A stretch of DNA of 64,000 nt from Roseiarcus sp963741845 (GCA_963741845.1 CAVUJV010000024.1:124001-188000); one strand, 5' to 3'. Numbered from the stretch's first letter, positions 1-8,758 are shown. Notes: generated by a model from the letters alone, not told the origin. Made by a program: numbers and translations.

Positions 1-1285
1 AGTTGCGCACGCAATAGTCGCCGATGCAGATGCCCGACGCGTCGATCGGGGTGTTCGCATGAAATTTCCCGGTCAGAAGCGCGGTCATATAGTCGAAGAT
101 CTTGAACGACGAGCCGGGTTGCCGCTCCGCGTCGGTCGCCCGATTGAATTGGCTCGCGCCATAGTCCCGGCCGCCCACCATTGCCCGCACGAGCCCGTCC
201 GTGGTCGCAATCACGGCCGCCGCCTGATGACCGTGGTAAGCCGGCGCCTTGTCGCGCAGCATGGCTTCGATCGCCTCCTCGGTCTTGGCCTGCACCGCCG
301 AGTTGAGCCCTGTGCGCACGGTGAGAATACGGTCGCTCCCGAACTTCCCCGCCGCGGCGAGCGCCCGGACCTCGCCGTAAGCGAAATCAAGGTACCAATC
401 CGGGCTCGACTGGACCGTCCGGTCTATCGGGGTGGCCGGATTGAGGCGCGCCGCATAGACTTGCCCCTCGGTCATGAAGCCTGCGTCCACGAGATTGCTC
501 AGGACGTCGTTCGCCCGGGCGCGCGCGGCAGGAAGATTGACGAAGGGCGAGAACTTGGTCGGCGCCTTGAAGAGGCCCGCAAGCATCGCCGCCTCGGCGA
601 GGTTGATGTCGCGCGCCGATTTTCCGAAATAGGTCTGCGCAGCGGCCTGAACGCCGAACGCGCCCGCGCCCATATAGGCGCGGTCGAGATAGAGCTTGAG
701 GATCTGTTTCTTCGTAAGATGATGTTCAAGCCATAGCGCGAGATAGGCTTCCTTGATTTTGCGCTGAATGGACCGCTCGTTGCTGAGAAACAGGTTTTTC
801 GCCAGCTGCTGGGTGATCGAGGAGCCGCCCTGAACGACGCCTGCCGCCTTGGCGTTCACTGTCAGGGCGCGGAAAGTCCCGATCACGTCGATGCCGAAAT
901 GGCTGTAGAAGCGCCGATCCTCCGTCGCCAGCACGGCTTCGACGAAATAATCCGGCAGGTCGTCAAACGGGATGGCGTCGTCGTGCTTGATGCCGCGCTT
1001 GCCGACTTCAACGCCGTGCCTGTCCTGGAACGTCACAGCGAGCTCGGCGCGGCTCAGCCAGTCGTCCCCTGCCGTCTCGCGGAAGGCCGGGACCGCGAGG
1101 GTGAGCGCCACGATGAGGCCCGCGAGCCCCAAAGTGAGGCTCTCGCAGGCGACCTCGACGGCGACACGGCGGACACCGGAAACATGCATCCGGTCGGAGG
1201 CGGCCTCAATCGACGACCAGGCGCGAAAGAACGCCCGGCGGCCCATGAACATCCAGGAATTGACGAACGCGTCGAGAGCCAGCAT
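1..1285 (-). CDS. Penicillin-binding protein 1A-type peptidoglycan glycosyltransferase (partial, C-terminus off the left edge)
   Basis: Class A PBPs polymerise glycan strands from lipid II (GT51 domain) and cross-link them at the periplasmic face. Read on the minus strand, the frame has an N-terminal cytoplasmic stretch, one membrane segment (LTLGLAGLIVALTLAVPAF), then GT51 motifs: EAVLATEDRRFYSHFG with the catalytic Glu, GGSSITQQLAKNLFL, and KIKEAYLALWLEHHLTKKQI. It continues through the linker to QPGSSFKIFDY, which resembles the SxxK region of the transpeptidase domain, and leaves the window open. The ATG at 1285 was chosen. A GTG at 1297 with GGAG four bases upstream is a good alternative. 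No frame break was seen in this part. Confidence 0.88.
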   Translation of the reverse strand, partial: MLALDAFVNSWMFMGRRAFFRAWSSIEAASDRMHVSGVRRVAVEVACESLTLGLAGLIVALTLAVPAFRETAGDDWLSRAELAVTFQDRHGVEVGKRGIKHDDAIPFDDLPDYFVEAVLATEDRRFYSHFGIDVIGTFRALTVNAKAAGVVQGGSSITQQLAKNLFLSNERSIQRKIKEAYLALWLEHHLTKKQILKLYLDRAYMGAGAFGVQAAAQTYFGKSARDINLAEAAMLAGLFKAPTKFSPFVNLPAARARANDVLSNLVDAGFMTEGQVYAARLNPATPIDRTVQSSPDWYLDFAYGEVRALAAAGKFGSDRILTVRTGLNSAVQAKTEEAIEAMLRDKAPAYHGHQAAAVIATTDGLVRAMVGGRDYGASQFNRATDAERQPGSSFKIFDYMTALLTGKFHANTPIDASGICIGDYCVRN

Positions 1286-1344
1286 GGCTCGCGACACCGA
1301 TCTCCATAGCGCTGTGATCCGCGCCTTCGCCAAGAACGACCCCC

Positions 1345-1371
1345 GACCGGCCGGACGCCGTCCGGCCGGTC
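1345..1371. other. Perfect 12-bp inverted repeat between the PBP gene and the YcgN-like gene
   Basis: Arms GACCGGCCGGAC and GTCCGGCCGGTC are separated by three bases. There is no T-tract on either side, so it is not a classical intrinsic terminator. It lies about 60 bases upstream of the PBP start (minus strand) and 120 bases upstream of the plus-strand gene at 1492, so it sits in the shared divergent upstream region. Role unknown. Confidence 0.5.
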
Positions 1372-1491
1372 TGGCCGAAGCAGGCAAGAGCCCGTAACAT
1401 AGGCGGAGTTCGATCCAAACACGAGGGCCGGTCAATCGTCCGACGACGATCGCGGGCCTCCGGACCCCAAGAGTTCTCGAATCGACAAGAT

Positions 1492-1971
1492 ATGGCCACA
1501 AAAGATGACGCCGCCCCTTTCTGGCGGACGAAGTCCCTGGAAGAGATGAACGCGGACGAATGGGAAAGCCTCTGCGACGGCTGCGCCCGCTGTTGCCTCG
1601 TGAAACTGGAGGACGAGGACACCGGAGAGATTCACTTCACGGACATCGGTTGCACGCTGCTCGACGCGAAGGCCTGCCGTTGTCGCGATTACCCGCGACG
1701 CAGCCGGCGCGTGCCGGACTGCGTCACCCTCACGCCCGCGGTCGTTCGGTCGTTGAGCTGGCTGCCGGTCACTTGCGCCTATCGGCTGGTCGCCGAGGGA
1801 AAGGCGTTGCCGGACTGGCATCCCCTTGTTTCGGGTTCGCAGGACAGCGTCCACGAGGCGGGAATATCCGTGCGCGGCCGCGTCTTCGCCAGCGAGGACG
1901 ACCTTGCCCAGGAACTCTGGCCGGAACGAATCGCCAAATGGCCAAACCGCGCGCCTCGCAGAAGGCGATGA
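1492..1971 (+). CDS. YcgN-family cysteine-cluster protein (UPF0260)
   Basis: A 159-residue soluble protein of the YcgN/UPF0260 family. Family hallmarks are visible: FWRTKSLEEMNADEWESLCDG followed by the cysteine cluster CDGCARCC (residues about 29-36), then GCTLLDAKACRCRDYPRR, DCVTLTP and WLPVTCAYRL. The spaced cysteines suggest metal or Fe-S binding; the biochemical role of the family is not established. The ATG at 1492 gives the family's usual N-terminus and length. It is a single gene, divergent from the PBP gene. Confidence 0.9.
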   Translation: MATKDDAAPFWRTKSLEEMNADEWESLCDGCARCCLVKLEDEDTGEIHFTDIGCTLLDAKACRCRDYPRRSRRVPDCVTLTPAVVRSLSWLPVTCAYRLVAEGKALPDWHPLVSGSQDSVHEAGISVRGRVFASEDDLAQELWPERIAKWPNRAPRRRR

Positions 1972-2059
1972 CGCGTCGGTACTTGGGCGCCGCCCCGTTC
2001 AGGGGCCGTTAATCCTCCGCGCGTCAGCCTCGCAGGCCTGACGGAAGAGAGGACCCGAG

Positions 2060-2359
2060 ATGCAGAAGCTTCTTGCCGCCGCCCTGTTTGGATTGTGCGG
2101 GCTCGCCTCCGTTCCGGCGACCGCGATGCCGATCGCGCCGCCCATGGACACGAGCGCGGGTCTGACGTTGATCGCTCAGGGTTGCGGGCCCGGCGGATGG
2201 CGTGGGCCCTATGGACGCTGCCACTACGGTCCGCCGCCCGGCTATTACCGGCCGCCCGGTTACTACCGTCCGCCGGGTTATTATCGCCCTCCGGGCTATT
2301 ACCACCCCTACCGTTATCATCGCTGCTGGTGGCGCAACGGCGTGCGCGTCTGCAACTGA
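2060..2359 (+). CDS. Small secreted GCG_CRPN-type protein with PPGYYR repeats
   Basis: A 99-residue protein with a clear signal peptide (MQKLLAAALFGLCGLASVPATA). It has the prefix GCGPGGWRGPYGRCHYGPPP, then four perfect hexapeptide repeats PPGYYR/H, and a C-terminal HRCWWRNGVRVCN. This is the GCG_CRPN prefix-to-repeats architecture common in small exported proteins of Methylobacterium/Bradyrhizobium-type bacteria. The four cysteines could form disulfides in the periplasm. AGAGAGGACC upstream of the ATG at 2060 serves as ribosome-binding site. Function unknown. Confidence 0.85.
   Translation: MQKLLAAALFGLCGLASVPATAMPIAPPMDTSAGLTLIAQGCGPGGWRGPYGRCHYGPPPGYYRPPGYYRPPGYYRPPGYYHPYRYHRCWWRNGVRVCN
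2234..2305 (+). repeat. Four tandem 18-bp units encoding PPGYYR/PPGYYH
   Basis: Units begin at 2234, 2252, 2270 and 2288. Their third codon positions differ (CCG-CCC-GGC, CCG-CCC-GGT, CCG-CCG-GGT, CCT-CCG-GGC) while the peptide is constant. That indicates an old duplication kept by selection on the peptide rather than a recent slippage. Confidence 0.9.
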
Positions 2360-2377
2360 GCGTCCGCGCGCCCGACC

Positions 2378-2989
2378 TTAAGCCGACGCGCTTGGACGGG
2401 CCGCGAGGCGCTGCCGCCAGCCTGTAAGGTTGGTCAGGTCCGGCGGAATCGTCAGTCGTGCGGGGCGCATGAAGTCCAGCGCGACGAGGCCGGTGATGTC
2501 GGCGACCGTAAAGCGGTCGCCGGCAAGGTAGTCGCGATGGGCGAGCGCTTCGTCGAATGTTCGGAGATTGCGCAGCACGCGCGGCCGATTCGCCTCGGCC
2601 CAGTCTGCGACCTGGGGCTGCTCCATCGCCGCCATATGCGGGTGGCTGTGCCGGAACACCTGGGCGATCGGCAGGAGCAGATGCCATTCCGCGCGCCGCT
2701 GCCACATCTCGACCGTCGCGCGTTCGAGCGGGGTTCGGCCAAAGAGATTGGGCTCGGGGTGAAGCTCTTCGACATACCGGCAGATGGCGATCGATTCGCT
2801 TAGGACGGTTCCGTCGTCGAGCTCCAGCAGCGGAATCGTCTGGAAGGGATTGAGCGACGAGAAGGCCTCGGCCTTGTGGTCGAGCTTCGCGAGATCGACC
2901 TCGACGTGGGGGATCGAGACGCCCTTTTCGGCCAGAAAGATGCGCACCCGCCGAGGATTCGGCGCGACATTCGAGTTATAGAGTTTCAA
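2378..2989 (-). CDS. Glutathione S-transferase family protein
   Basis: A 203-residue cytosolic GST. Residues 1-80 form the thioredoxin-like domain: KLYNSNVAPNPRRVRIFLAEKG, then the cis-Pro segment NPFQTIPLLELDDG and the glutathione-binding motif LSESIAICRYVEEL. The rest is the alpha-helical domain with the N-capping/hydrophobic-staple region LAGDRFTVADITGLVALDF. The catalytic Ser/Cys position near NVAPNPRR is not the standard S-xC-PxA, so substrate is unknown. It is convergent with the small secreted gene, leaving 18 bases between stops. Confidence 0.9.
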   Translation of the reverse strand: MKLYNSNVAPNPRRVRIFLAEKGVSIPHVEVDLAKLDHKAEAFSSLNPFQTIPLLELDDGTVLSESIAICRYVEELHPEPNLFGRTPLERATVEMWQRRAEWHLLLPIAQVFRHSHPHMAAMEQPQVADWAEANRPRVLRNLRTFDEALAHRDYLAGDRFTVADITGLVALDFMRPARLTIPPDLTNLTGWRQRLAARPSASA

Positions 2990-3133
2990 TCCGCTCCTCC
3001 CTATCGTGGGGCGGGCGCCAAAATGCCGTGCTGAAGACGAATTTCCGCTACGGCGGCGCCCACGTCAGCCCCTCGTTAACCTCTTGGATAGCATGATTGC
3101 GAGGGGTGTTGCGGTGCGTAGCGTGCGTCAGTC

Positions 3134-4696
3134 ATGGGCGTTGAGGGCCTGAAGAGCGAACCAATCGGCCGGAGCGATCCGGACGCGGCGGCCCGGCGTC
3201 GCAGGCTGATGCTCGACCTGAGGCGCGCGCGCCAGGTTCTCACCGGCCCCGATCCCGTTCCCGATCATTCGGCCGCCATGGTGCGGCTCTTCGCGGAGAT
3301 CAATCGCAGCGCCGCGCCCATGCTCGGGCTCGTCGCGCTCGGATGCTGCGCGATTGCGCTGGCCTGGCTCGGGGCCGGAGCGATCACGACGTGGGTCGCG
3401 TTCATCGTCTGCGCCATTGCGCTGCTCTACGCGCTGCCGATCGCCTTTCTCGACAGTTTCGACGCGGAGAAGGCTGCGGGCTCCTGGCGGCGCAAATTCG
3501 TGCTCGCCACAGCCTTCTGCGGGGCGGCCTGGGCCTATCTGGTCGTGGCGCTTCTGCAGTCGGGCGAGCCGAACGCGGAGGCCTTCGCCGTCCTCGTGAT
3601 GCTGCTCGTGTCGACGATCATGTCGCTCCTGTCGGCTGCGATTCCAGCCGCCTTCGTGGCCGGCATGCTGCCCATGATCGCGAGCGTGATCCTGCTCTAC
3701 GCATCGCGTCTTCACGCCGCGACCCTGCCGACCGCGGCGCTGACCATCGGGGTCATCGGCTATTTTCTGGTCGTGGTGCAGCGCCTCCATGCGGCGACGA
3801 CGCGGAACATCTCGCTGCAGGCCGAGAAGGATTCGCTGATCGCCGAGCTCGAACAGGCCAAGCTCAACTCCGACGAGGCGCGCCGCCGCGCCGAAAGCGC
3901 CAATCTGGCCAAGTCGCGATTCCTCGCGACCATGAGTCACGAGTTGCGGACCCCGCTCAACGCCATTCTCGGCTTCTCCGAGGTGATGAAGGAGGAATTG
4001 TTCGGCCCGCACGGCGTGCCGGCCTACAGGGAATATTCGAACGACATTCACACAAGCGGACAGCATCTGCTCATGCTGATCAACGAGATCCTCGACCTGT
4101 CCCGCGTGGAGGCGGGCGGATACGATCTCAAGGAGGAGCCGGTGTCCCTGCCCGACGTCGTGCAGGACTGCTGCCGGCTGCTTTCGATGCGCGCGAAGGG
4201 CCGCAATCTCACCGTGACGCAGGCCATAGAAGAGGGCCTGCCGCGCCTCTGGGCGGACGAGCGCGCCGTCCGCCAGGTGACGCTGAACCTGCTCAGCAAC
4301 GCGATCAAGTTCACGCCTCAGGGCGGGTCGATCGCCGTCAAGGTCGGCTGGACGCGGAACGGCGGCCAGTATGCGTCGATACAGGACACGGGGCCGGGCA
4401 TCCCGCCCGAGGAGATTCCGATCGTCCTCTCGTCCTTCGGCCGCGGCTCGCTCGCCCACAAGAACGCCGAGGAAGGAACGGGACTTGGCCTGCCGATCGT
4501 GAAGGGGCTGATCGAACTGCATGGCGGACAGTTCCGCCTCACTTCCAGGGTCCGGCAGGGCACCGAGGCGGTCGCGATCTTCCCGCCGGAGCGGGTGATG
4601 GACGCGCTCCCGGCGCTCGATCCGCTGGCGCCGCCGCGCAGGGTCCGTCGCCGCCACCGCCGGCGGGAGCCAGCCGAATCCGACGCCGCGGCCTGA
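3134..4696 (+). CDS. Membrane-bound sensor histidine kinase
   Basis: A 520-residue kinase with about six membrane segments in residues 50-225, a short coiled coil (LQAEKDSLIAELEQAKLNSDEARRRAESANLAKSRF), HisKA with the phospho-acceptor in ATMSHELRTPLNAILGF (His at about residue 269), and HATPase_c with N box NLLSNAIKFTP, G1 DTGPGIP and G2 GTGLGLPIVKGL. The HisKA-HATPase module resembles alphaproteobacterial PleC/DivJ/PdhS kinases, but there is no PAS domain and no adjacent response regulator, so it is an orphan in this window. It ends in a basic tail. No strong ribosome-binding site precedes the ATG at 3134. Confidence 0.92.
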   Translation: MGVEGLKSEPIGRSDPDAAARRRRLMLDLRRARQVLTGPDPVPDHSAAMVRLFAEINRSAAPMLGLVALGCCAIALAWLGAGAITTWVAFIVCAIALLYALPIAFLDSFDAEKAAGSWRRKFVLATAFCGAAWAYLVVALLQSGEPNAEAFAVLVMLLVSTIMSLLSAAIPAAFVAGMLPMIASVILLYASRLHAATLPTAALTIGVIGYFLVVVQRLHAATTRNISLQAEKDSLIAELEQAKLNSDEARRRAESANLAKSRFLATMSHELRTPLNAILGFSEVMKEELFGPHGVPAYREYSNDIHTSGQHLLMLINEILDLSRVEAGGYDLKEEPVSLPDVVQDCCRLLSMRAKGRNLTVTQAIEEGLPRLWADERAVRQVTLNLLSNAIKFTPQGGSIAVKVGWTRNGGQYASIQDTGPGIPPEEIPIVLSSFGRGSLAHKNAEEGTGLGLPIVKGLIELHGGQFRLTSRVRQGTEAVAIFPPERVMDALPALDPLAPPRRVRRRHRRREPAESDAAA

Positions 4697-4701
4697 CGGG
4701 A

Positions 4702-5298
4702 CTACACGCCCGCCTTCTCGCCAAAGCCGGCCGCCTCGATCGCGAGATGCGTCTTGTTCTGGAAGCTCGCGTCCTGGCCGGCGACGAGCAGCGGCGCGGC
4801 CTCGGCGACGGCCCGGCAGACAGCCTCGACCCAGGCCATTTCCGACTTCGAGAAGTCGCTCAGGACGAAATTGTGCACGAGCGCCTTGTCGCCCGGATGG
4901 CCGATGCCGAGACGTACGCGCTTGTAGTCGTTGCCGACATGGGCGCTGATCGACCGCAGCCCATTATGGCCGGCGTTGCCGCCCCCGACCTTGACCCGCA
5001 CCTTGGCGGGGGCGAGGTCGAGCTCGTCGTGGAGGACGATCAGCGAGGCCGCGTCGAGCTTATGGAAGCGCAGCGCCTCGCCGACGCTTCGGCCCGACTC
5101 GTTCATGTAGGTCTGCGGCGCGAGCAGCATCACGCGCGCGCCGCCAATCAGCCCTTCCGCCGCAAGCCCCGAGAAGCGGGAGCGGAACGGGCCGACGCGA
5201 TGGAGCGAGGCGATCGCCTCGATCGCCATGAAACCGATGTTGTGACGATTGCGCGCATGGCGCGCGCCGGGATTGCCAAGTCCCGCGATAATGATCAT
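4702..5298 (-). CDS. pth: Peptidyl-tRNA hydrolase
   Basis: Cleaves peptidyl-tRNA released by stalled ribosomes. All family landmarks are present in 198 residues: GLGNPGARHARNRHNIGF (catalytic His19, Asn9), APQTYMNESGRSV (equivalent of Asn68), VLHDELDL (Asp93 equivalent) and GGGNAGHNGLRSI. It lies just downstream of rplY on the same strand, a pairing conserved in alphaproteobacteria and likely co-transcribed. Its stop is five bases from the stop of the convergent kinase gene. Confidence 0.97.
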   Translation of the reverse strand: MIIIAGLGNPGARHARNRHNIGFMAIEAIASLHRVGPFRSRFSGLAAEGLIGGARVMLLAPQTYMNESGRSVGEALRFHKLDAASLIVLHDELDLAPAKVRVKVGGGNAGHNGLRSISAHVGNDYKRVRLGIGHPGDKALVHNFVLSDFSKSEMAWVEAVCRAVAEAAPLLVAGQDASFQNKTHLAIEAAGFGEKAGV

Positions 5299-5322
5299 CG
5301 CTCGGCCTTAGAGCCCGACCGG

Positions 5323-5352
5323 CCCTCTCCCGGCTTCGAGGCCGGGAGAGGG
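5323..5352 (-). terminator. Intercistronic hairpin between rplY and pth
   Basis: A perfect 12-bp stem CCCTCTCCCGGC / GCCGGGAGAGGG with loop TTCGAG, starting six bases after the rplY stop. No U-tract follows on the minus strand, so partial termination or mRNA stabilisation of rplY is more likely than full termination. Confidence 0.55.
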
Positions 5353-5358
5353 CTCGCA

Positions 5359-6060
5359 TCACTTCTTCGCGGCGGGCTTGGCGGCGGCCGCGGGCGCGGC
5401 GCCCTTCGCAGGCGCGGCGCCCTTCGCAGGCGCGGCGGCCTTGGCTTCGGCGGCCGGAGCGGCGCCAGCAGCGGACGGCGCTTCTTCCGCCATGACCGTC
5501 GGCGGGATGATCGTCACGATCGCAGCGTCGGCCTTCGAGGGAACGGGCCGGCAGCCCTCGGGGAGCTTGAGATCGGAGACGTGGACCGTGTCATGGAAGT
5601 CCATGCCCGTCAGGTCGATCGTGATCGCCTCCGGAATTGTATCGGCGGGAGCGAGCACCTCGACGGTGTGACGGACGAGGTTCACGGCGCCGCCCTTCTT
5701 GATGCCGGGCGAGGCCTCGCGGTTCTCGACGTGGACCGGAACGCCGATGCGGACCCGCGACCCGGGGGTCAGCCGCAGGAAGTCGAGGTGGACCGGGCGG
5801 TCGGTGACGACGTCGAGCTGATAGTCGCGCGGAAGAACACGCTCCGTGCGGCCTTCCATCTCGAGCTCGAAGATGGTGGTCAGGAAGTGCCCGGCGTAGA
5901 TGAGCTTGTTGACGTCCTTGAAATCGACCGAGATGGGTTCGGGCTTGAGACCGCCGCCATAAATGACGGCGGGAACGCGGCCTTCGCGACGTACGGAGCG
6001 GGCGGCCCCCTTGCCTGTCCCGCTACGCGTCACGGCCGCGAGTTGCTTGATCGCTGCCAT
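5359..6060 (-). CDS. rplY: 50S ribosomal protein L25/general stress protein Ctc
   Basis: Binds 5S rRNA in the large subunit. The protein (233 residues from the chosen start) has the L25 domain (AAIKQLAAVTRSGTGKGAAR, GRVPAVIYGG), then the TL5/Ctc C-terminal beta domain (FHDTVHVSDLKLPEG). It ends in an Ala/Lys/Pro-rich tail with duplicated AAPAKG units encoded by an 18-bp direct repeat near 5396-5431. The ATG at 6060 was chosen over a longer frame to 6120 because it follows AAAGGAT and gives the canonical MAAIKQL start. Confidence 0.95.
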   Translation of the reverse strand: MAAIKQLAAVTRSGTGKGAARSVRREGRVPAVIYGGGLKPEPISVDFKDVNKLIYAGHFLTTIFELEMEGRTERVLPRDYQLDVVTDRPVHLDFLRLTPGSRVRIGVPVHVENREASPGIKKGGAVNLVRHTVEVLAPADTIPEAITIDLTGMDFHDTVHVSDLKLPEGCRPVPSKADAAIVTIIPPTVMAEEAPSAAGAAPAAEAKAAAPAKGAAPAKGAAPAAAAKPAAKK

Positions 6061-6499
6061 GAAGATTATCCTTTGATGTTGCTCGCGTCCGTGCCTCCAG
6101 GGGTGTCGGATTGGACGCAAGCGGCGAGCTTATAGGCAGGAGAGTTGCGCGAGGCAAGCGCCTCGCCAGACCCCTTCTTCGGCGTCGGGAGAGACCTCTT
6201 GCGCGCCCCATACGCGATCTTGCGAAAGGAACGCCTGTCCTGCGGGGATCTTTAGCGTTTCGAATCCAAGGTTTTCAAAGGCTTAGGTTCGATTTTAGCG
6301 TCGTCTTCCGGGCCGGCGCCCGAAGCTCCCTGCTGCGCGAGAATCGCCCCGCCGCCGCATGGCGCTCTCGAGAAACAGCATGGCGCCGAAGGGCCGGTTC
6401 GGCAAGAAAATGTCGATTCCTCTTGTTATGGCGACGACGATCCCTGCCCAGGTCCATCGTTCCGCCGAACCGGCGGAACGAGACGGCAGGGGCCCTCAA
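6061..6499. other. Non-coding stretch upstream of rplY
   Basis: About 440 bases without a convincing gene. Short open frames here have arginine-rich composition typical of GC-rich antisense frames. The part next to 6060 should carry the rplY promoter. The only structured element seen is the hairpin at 6458-6480. Confidence 0.5.
6458..6480 (-). terminator. Hairpin just downstream of the secreted Gly/Pro/Tyr-rich gene
   Basis: Perfect 10-bp arms CGTTCCGCCG / CGGCGGAACG around AAC, 20 bases past the stop codon of the minus-strand gene at 6500. No T-run follows, so it is a weak terminator candidate. Confidence 0.45.
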
Positions 6500-6847
6500 T
6501 CAATCATCGTCGCCCCAATGCTCGCGGGGTCCGTAGTAACCTCCGTAGCCATAAGCGGGCGGCGCTGGCGGCGCGTAGAAGCCGAAGGCCGGCAGCCCCG
6601 GCGGCGGATAGTAACCGTACGCCGGGGGCGGCGGCGGTCCCCAGCGACGCCAGCCCCAGCGGCGGTGGTTCGGATGCCAGCGCCCCCAGCGGTCCCACCA
6701 GACCGGCTGGATTTCAGGGCTCGCGACGGACATCGCGGGCGATGGGCCCGCCAGCGTGAAAGCCGACGATTGGGTTGGAGCAGAGATCAGCATAGCCATT
6801 CCGGCGATTGCGGCCAAAGCGCTGGTCGACACTCTCGACAAAGCCAT
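6500..6847 (-). CDS. Small secreted Trp/Pro/Gly/Tyr-rich protein
   Basis: A 115-residue protein with signal peptide MALSRVSTSALAAIAGMAMLISAPTQSSA. The mature part contains VWWDRWGRWHPNHRRWGWRRW and then a proline/tyrosine/glycine-rich low-complexity tail with YGYYPPPGLPAFGFYAPPAPP ending EHWGDDD. It resembles in style the other exported low-complexity proteins at 2060 and 24264. GGAAAG precedes the ATG at 6847. Function unknown; a surface or periplasmic role is inferred only from the signal peptide. Confidence 0.8.
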   Translation of the reverse strand: MALSRVSTSALAAIAGMAMLISAPTQSSAFTLAGPSPAMSVASPEIQPVWWDRWGRWHPNHRRWGWRRWGPPPPPAYGYYPPPGLPAFGFYAPPAPPAYGYGGYYGPREHWGDDD

Positions 6848-7015
6848 GTCCGAATTCCTTTCCGTAAAGCCAGCCTGACAGCAATAATAAGCCTCTCCTG
6901 CCTGAACGTTGCCTGAATGCGGCGCGCCCGCATTACGCGCGGCTTACGAGAAACCGCAAGTAGTCTCGGATTTTATTCCTCCTCGAAGCCCGAAACGTCT
7001 TTGGTCTGCCCCGAA

Positions 7016-7681
7016 TCAACCAAGGTGATCGCGGAAAAATTCGATCGTGCGGCTCCAGGCGAGCGCCGCGCTTGGCGCGTCGTAGGAGTCGCGGTGATCG
7101 CAGTTGAAGCCGTGGTCGGCCGGGTAGATATGGACGGGCACGTCCGGATGCAGCGCCGCGACCTCTTTCACGCCGGCGATCGGAATGTGCTGATCCTTCT
7201 CGCCGAAATGCAGCATCGTCGGAACCTTGGGCTTGAGCGTCTTCATTCCGATGACGCGCCCGCCATAATAGCCGACCGCCGCCGAAAGGCCGGACAGGCC
7301 GCCCGCCGCCGCCCAGGCCACCGAGCCCCCGAGGCAGTAGCCAACCACGCCGACCTTGCCGCCCTCCTTGGCGACCTCGATGGCGGCCTGCACGTCCCGC
7401 AGAATCTGGTCGAAGTCCAGCTTGCCGGCGATCGCCATGCCGCGCTCGCGCGATTGGGCGTCGTAGCCGACGTCGAAGCCCTTCTCGATATGGTCGAAGA
7501 TCGCCGGCGCGATGGCGAGATAGCCCTCGGAGGCAAAGCGGTCCGTGACCGCTCTTATGTGCGCGTTGACCCCGAAAATCTCCTGCACGACCACCACGCC
7601 GCCGCGCGGCTTTCCGGGCGGGTCGGAGCGCCAGGCGGCGATCGGTCCTGCGCCTTCGGGCTTCAGCTCAATCCAGCTCAT
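7016..7681 (-). CDS. Dienelactone hydrolase family protein
   Basis: An alpha/beta hydrolase of the DLH family (221 residues). The nucleophile elbow is VGYCLGGSV, with Cys in place of Ser as in true dienelactone hydrolases. The acid lies near FGEKDQHIP and the catalytic His in YPADHGFNCD. The N-terminal GGVVVVQEIFGVNAHIRAV is also characteristic. The ATG at 7681 gives the family N-terminus MSWIELKPEGAGPI; the frame stays open upstream but lacks family similarity there. Substrate not predictable. The next gene upstream, 22 bases away, is an EamA exporter on the same strand. Confidence 0.9.
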   Translation of the reverse strand: MSWIELKPEGAGPIAAWRSDPPGKPRGGVVVVQEIFGVNAHIRAVTDRFASEGYLAIAPAIFDHIEKGFDVGYDAQSRERGMAIAGKLDFDQILRDVQAAIEVAKEGGKVGVVGYCLGGSVAWAAAGGLSGLSAAVGYYGGRVIGMKTLKPKVPTMLHFGEKDQHIPIAGVKEVAALHPDVPVHIYPADHGFNCDHRDSYDAPSAALAWSRTIEFFRDHLG

Positions 7682-7703
7682 GTCACGATCTCCAATTGGC
7701 GTT

Positions 7704-8633
7704 TCAGCGGGCCGATCTGGCGCGCCTCTGTGCGATGGCGATGCCGCCGACCACGAGCGCGAGCGCGACGACGTGATAGGCGGCGAAAGGTTCCCCGAGC
7801 AGCGCGACCGCCATGACCGCGCCGAACACCGGAACAAGGTTGACGAAAACCCCCGCCCGGCCCGGCCCGATCAGTTCGATGCCGCGCATGTACATGAGTT
7901 GGGCGATGAGAGAGGGTCCGAGAGCCGCGTAGACGAGGGCCAGATAACCGCGCGTCGTGGGCCAGATGAAGCCGCCTCCGGCGATCTCCCAGATCATGAG
8001 CGGCATCGAGGTGACGAAGGCCGCGAAAGCCATCCCGACCAGCAGGCTGAGGCCCGACACGGACGGACGTTCGCGCAGGCCCACCGTGAAGCCGGCGTAG
8101 AGAATGACGGCAACGACCATCATCACGTCGCCGCTGTTGAAGGAGAGCCCGACGAGCTTCGCCCAGGAGCCCTGGGAGGCGATGGCGACCACGCCGATCA
8201 TGGTGAGGACAGCGCCGACCGCTTGCATCGGGGTGACGCGGATCGCAAGGAAGACCCGCGCGCCGATCAGGACGAGCGCCGGGACCGCGCCCTGGATGAT
8301 CGAGAGATTGAGCGCGCTCGTGTAATGCGCCGCGAGATAAAAGAGCGCGTTGAAGGCTGTATAGCCCAGCGCGCCCATGACGGCGACGAAGGGCCAGCGG
8401 GCCTTCAGGAGCGGCCAGTCGCGACGGAGCGCGGGCCGCGCCACCAGAAGGATGGGGACGAGCGCAACGGCCCAGCGCGCGCAGACAAGCGTCATCGGGC
8501 CGATCTGACCGACCGCGAGACGTCCGACGATAGAATGACCGGCCCAGATCAGCGTCGTGAAAACGAGCAGAAGGACCGGACTTTCCCAGACGGAGCGAAA
8601 AACGCCCGCCCCCGGGAGGGTCGTGTCTGTCAT
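7704..8633 (-). CDS. DMT superfamily EamA-type transporter
   Basis: A 309-residue inner-membrane protein with about ten hydrophobic segments in two EamA repeats. Landmarks are LVFTTLIWAGHSIVGRLAVGQIGP in the first repeat and LALVYAALGPSLIAQLMYMRGIELIGPGRAGVFVNLVPVFGAVMAVALLGE in the second, the latter being the classic motif of the family. The ATG at 8633 follows AAGG. Likely a metabolite exporter; substrate unknown. Confidence 0.92.
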   Translation of the reverse strand: MTDTTLPGAGVFRSVWESPVLLLVFTTLIWAGHSIVGRLAVGQIGPMTLVCARWAVALVPILLVARPALRRDWPLLKARWPFVAVMGALGYTAFNALFYLAAHYTSALNLSIIQGAVPALVLIGARVFLAIRVTPMQAVGAVLTMIGVVAIASQGSWAKLVGLSFNSGDVMMVVAVILYAGFTVGLRERPSVSGLSLLVGMAFAAFVTSMPLMIWEIAGGGFIWPTTRGYLALVYAALGPSLIAQLMYMRGIELIGPGRAGVFVNLVPVFGAVMAVALLGEPFAAYHVVALALVVGGIAIAQRRARSAR

Positions 8634-8758
8634 GAGGACCTTCGTCCCGCCGCGCGAGCCAATCCGCGCAGGCGGGGCCGCATCGGTAGCCGCGGGGCGG
8701 CCGCGACGCAATGGCCGCGGCCCCCGTCAGGCTTCACGACAAGTTGAAACTGACCCGA

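Noticed and set aside
3343..6135. A plus-strand open frame of about 930 codons across the kinase, pth and rplY genes
   Set aside because: It overlaps the recognised kinase in another frame and lies antisense to pth and rplY; composition is Arg/Gly/Ala-rich as expected for a shadow frame in high-GC DNA.
6275..6499. A possible small gene upstream of the secreted Trp/Pro-rich protein region
   Set aside because: No ribosome-binding site and an Arg/His-rich composition without hydrophobic pattern; it also contains the 6458-6480 hairpin.
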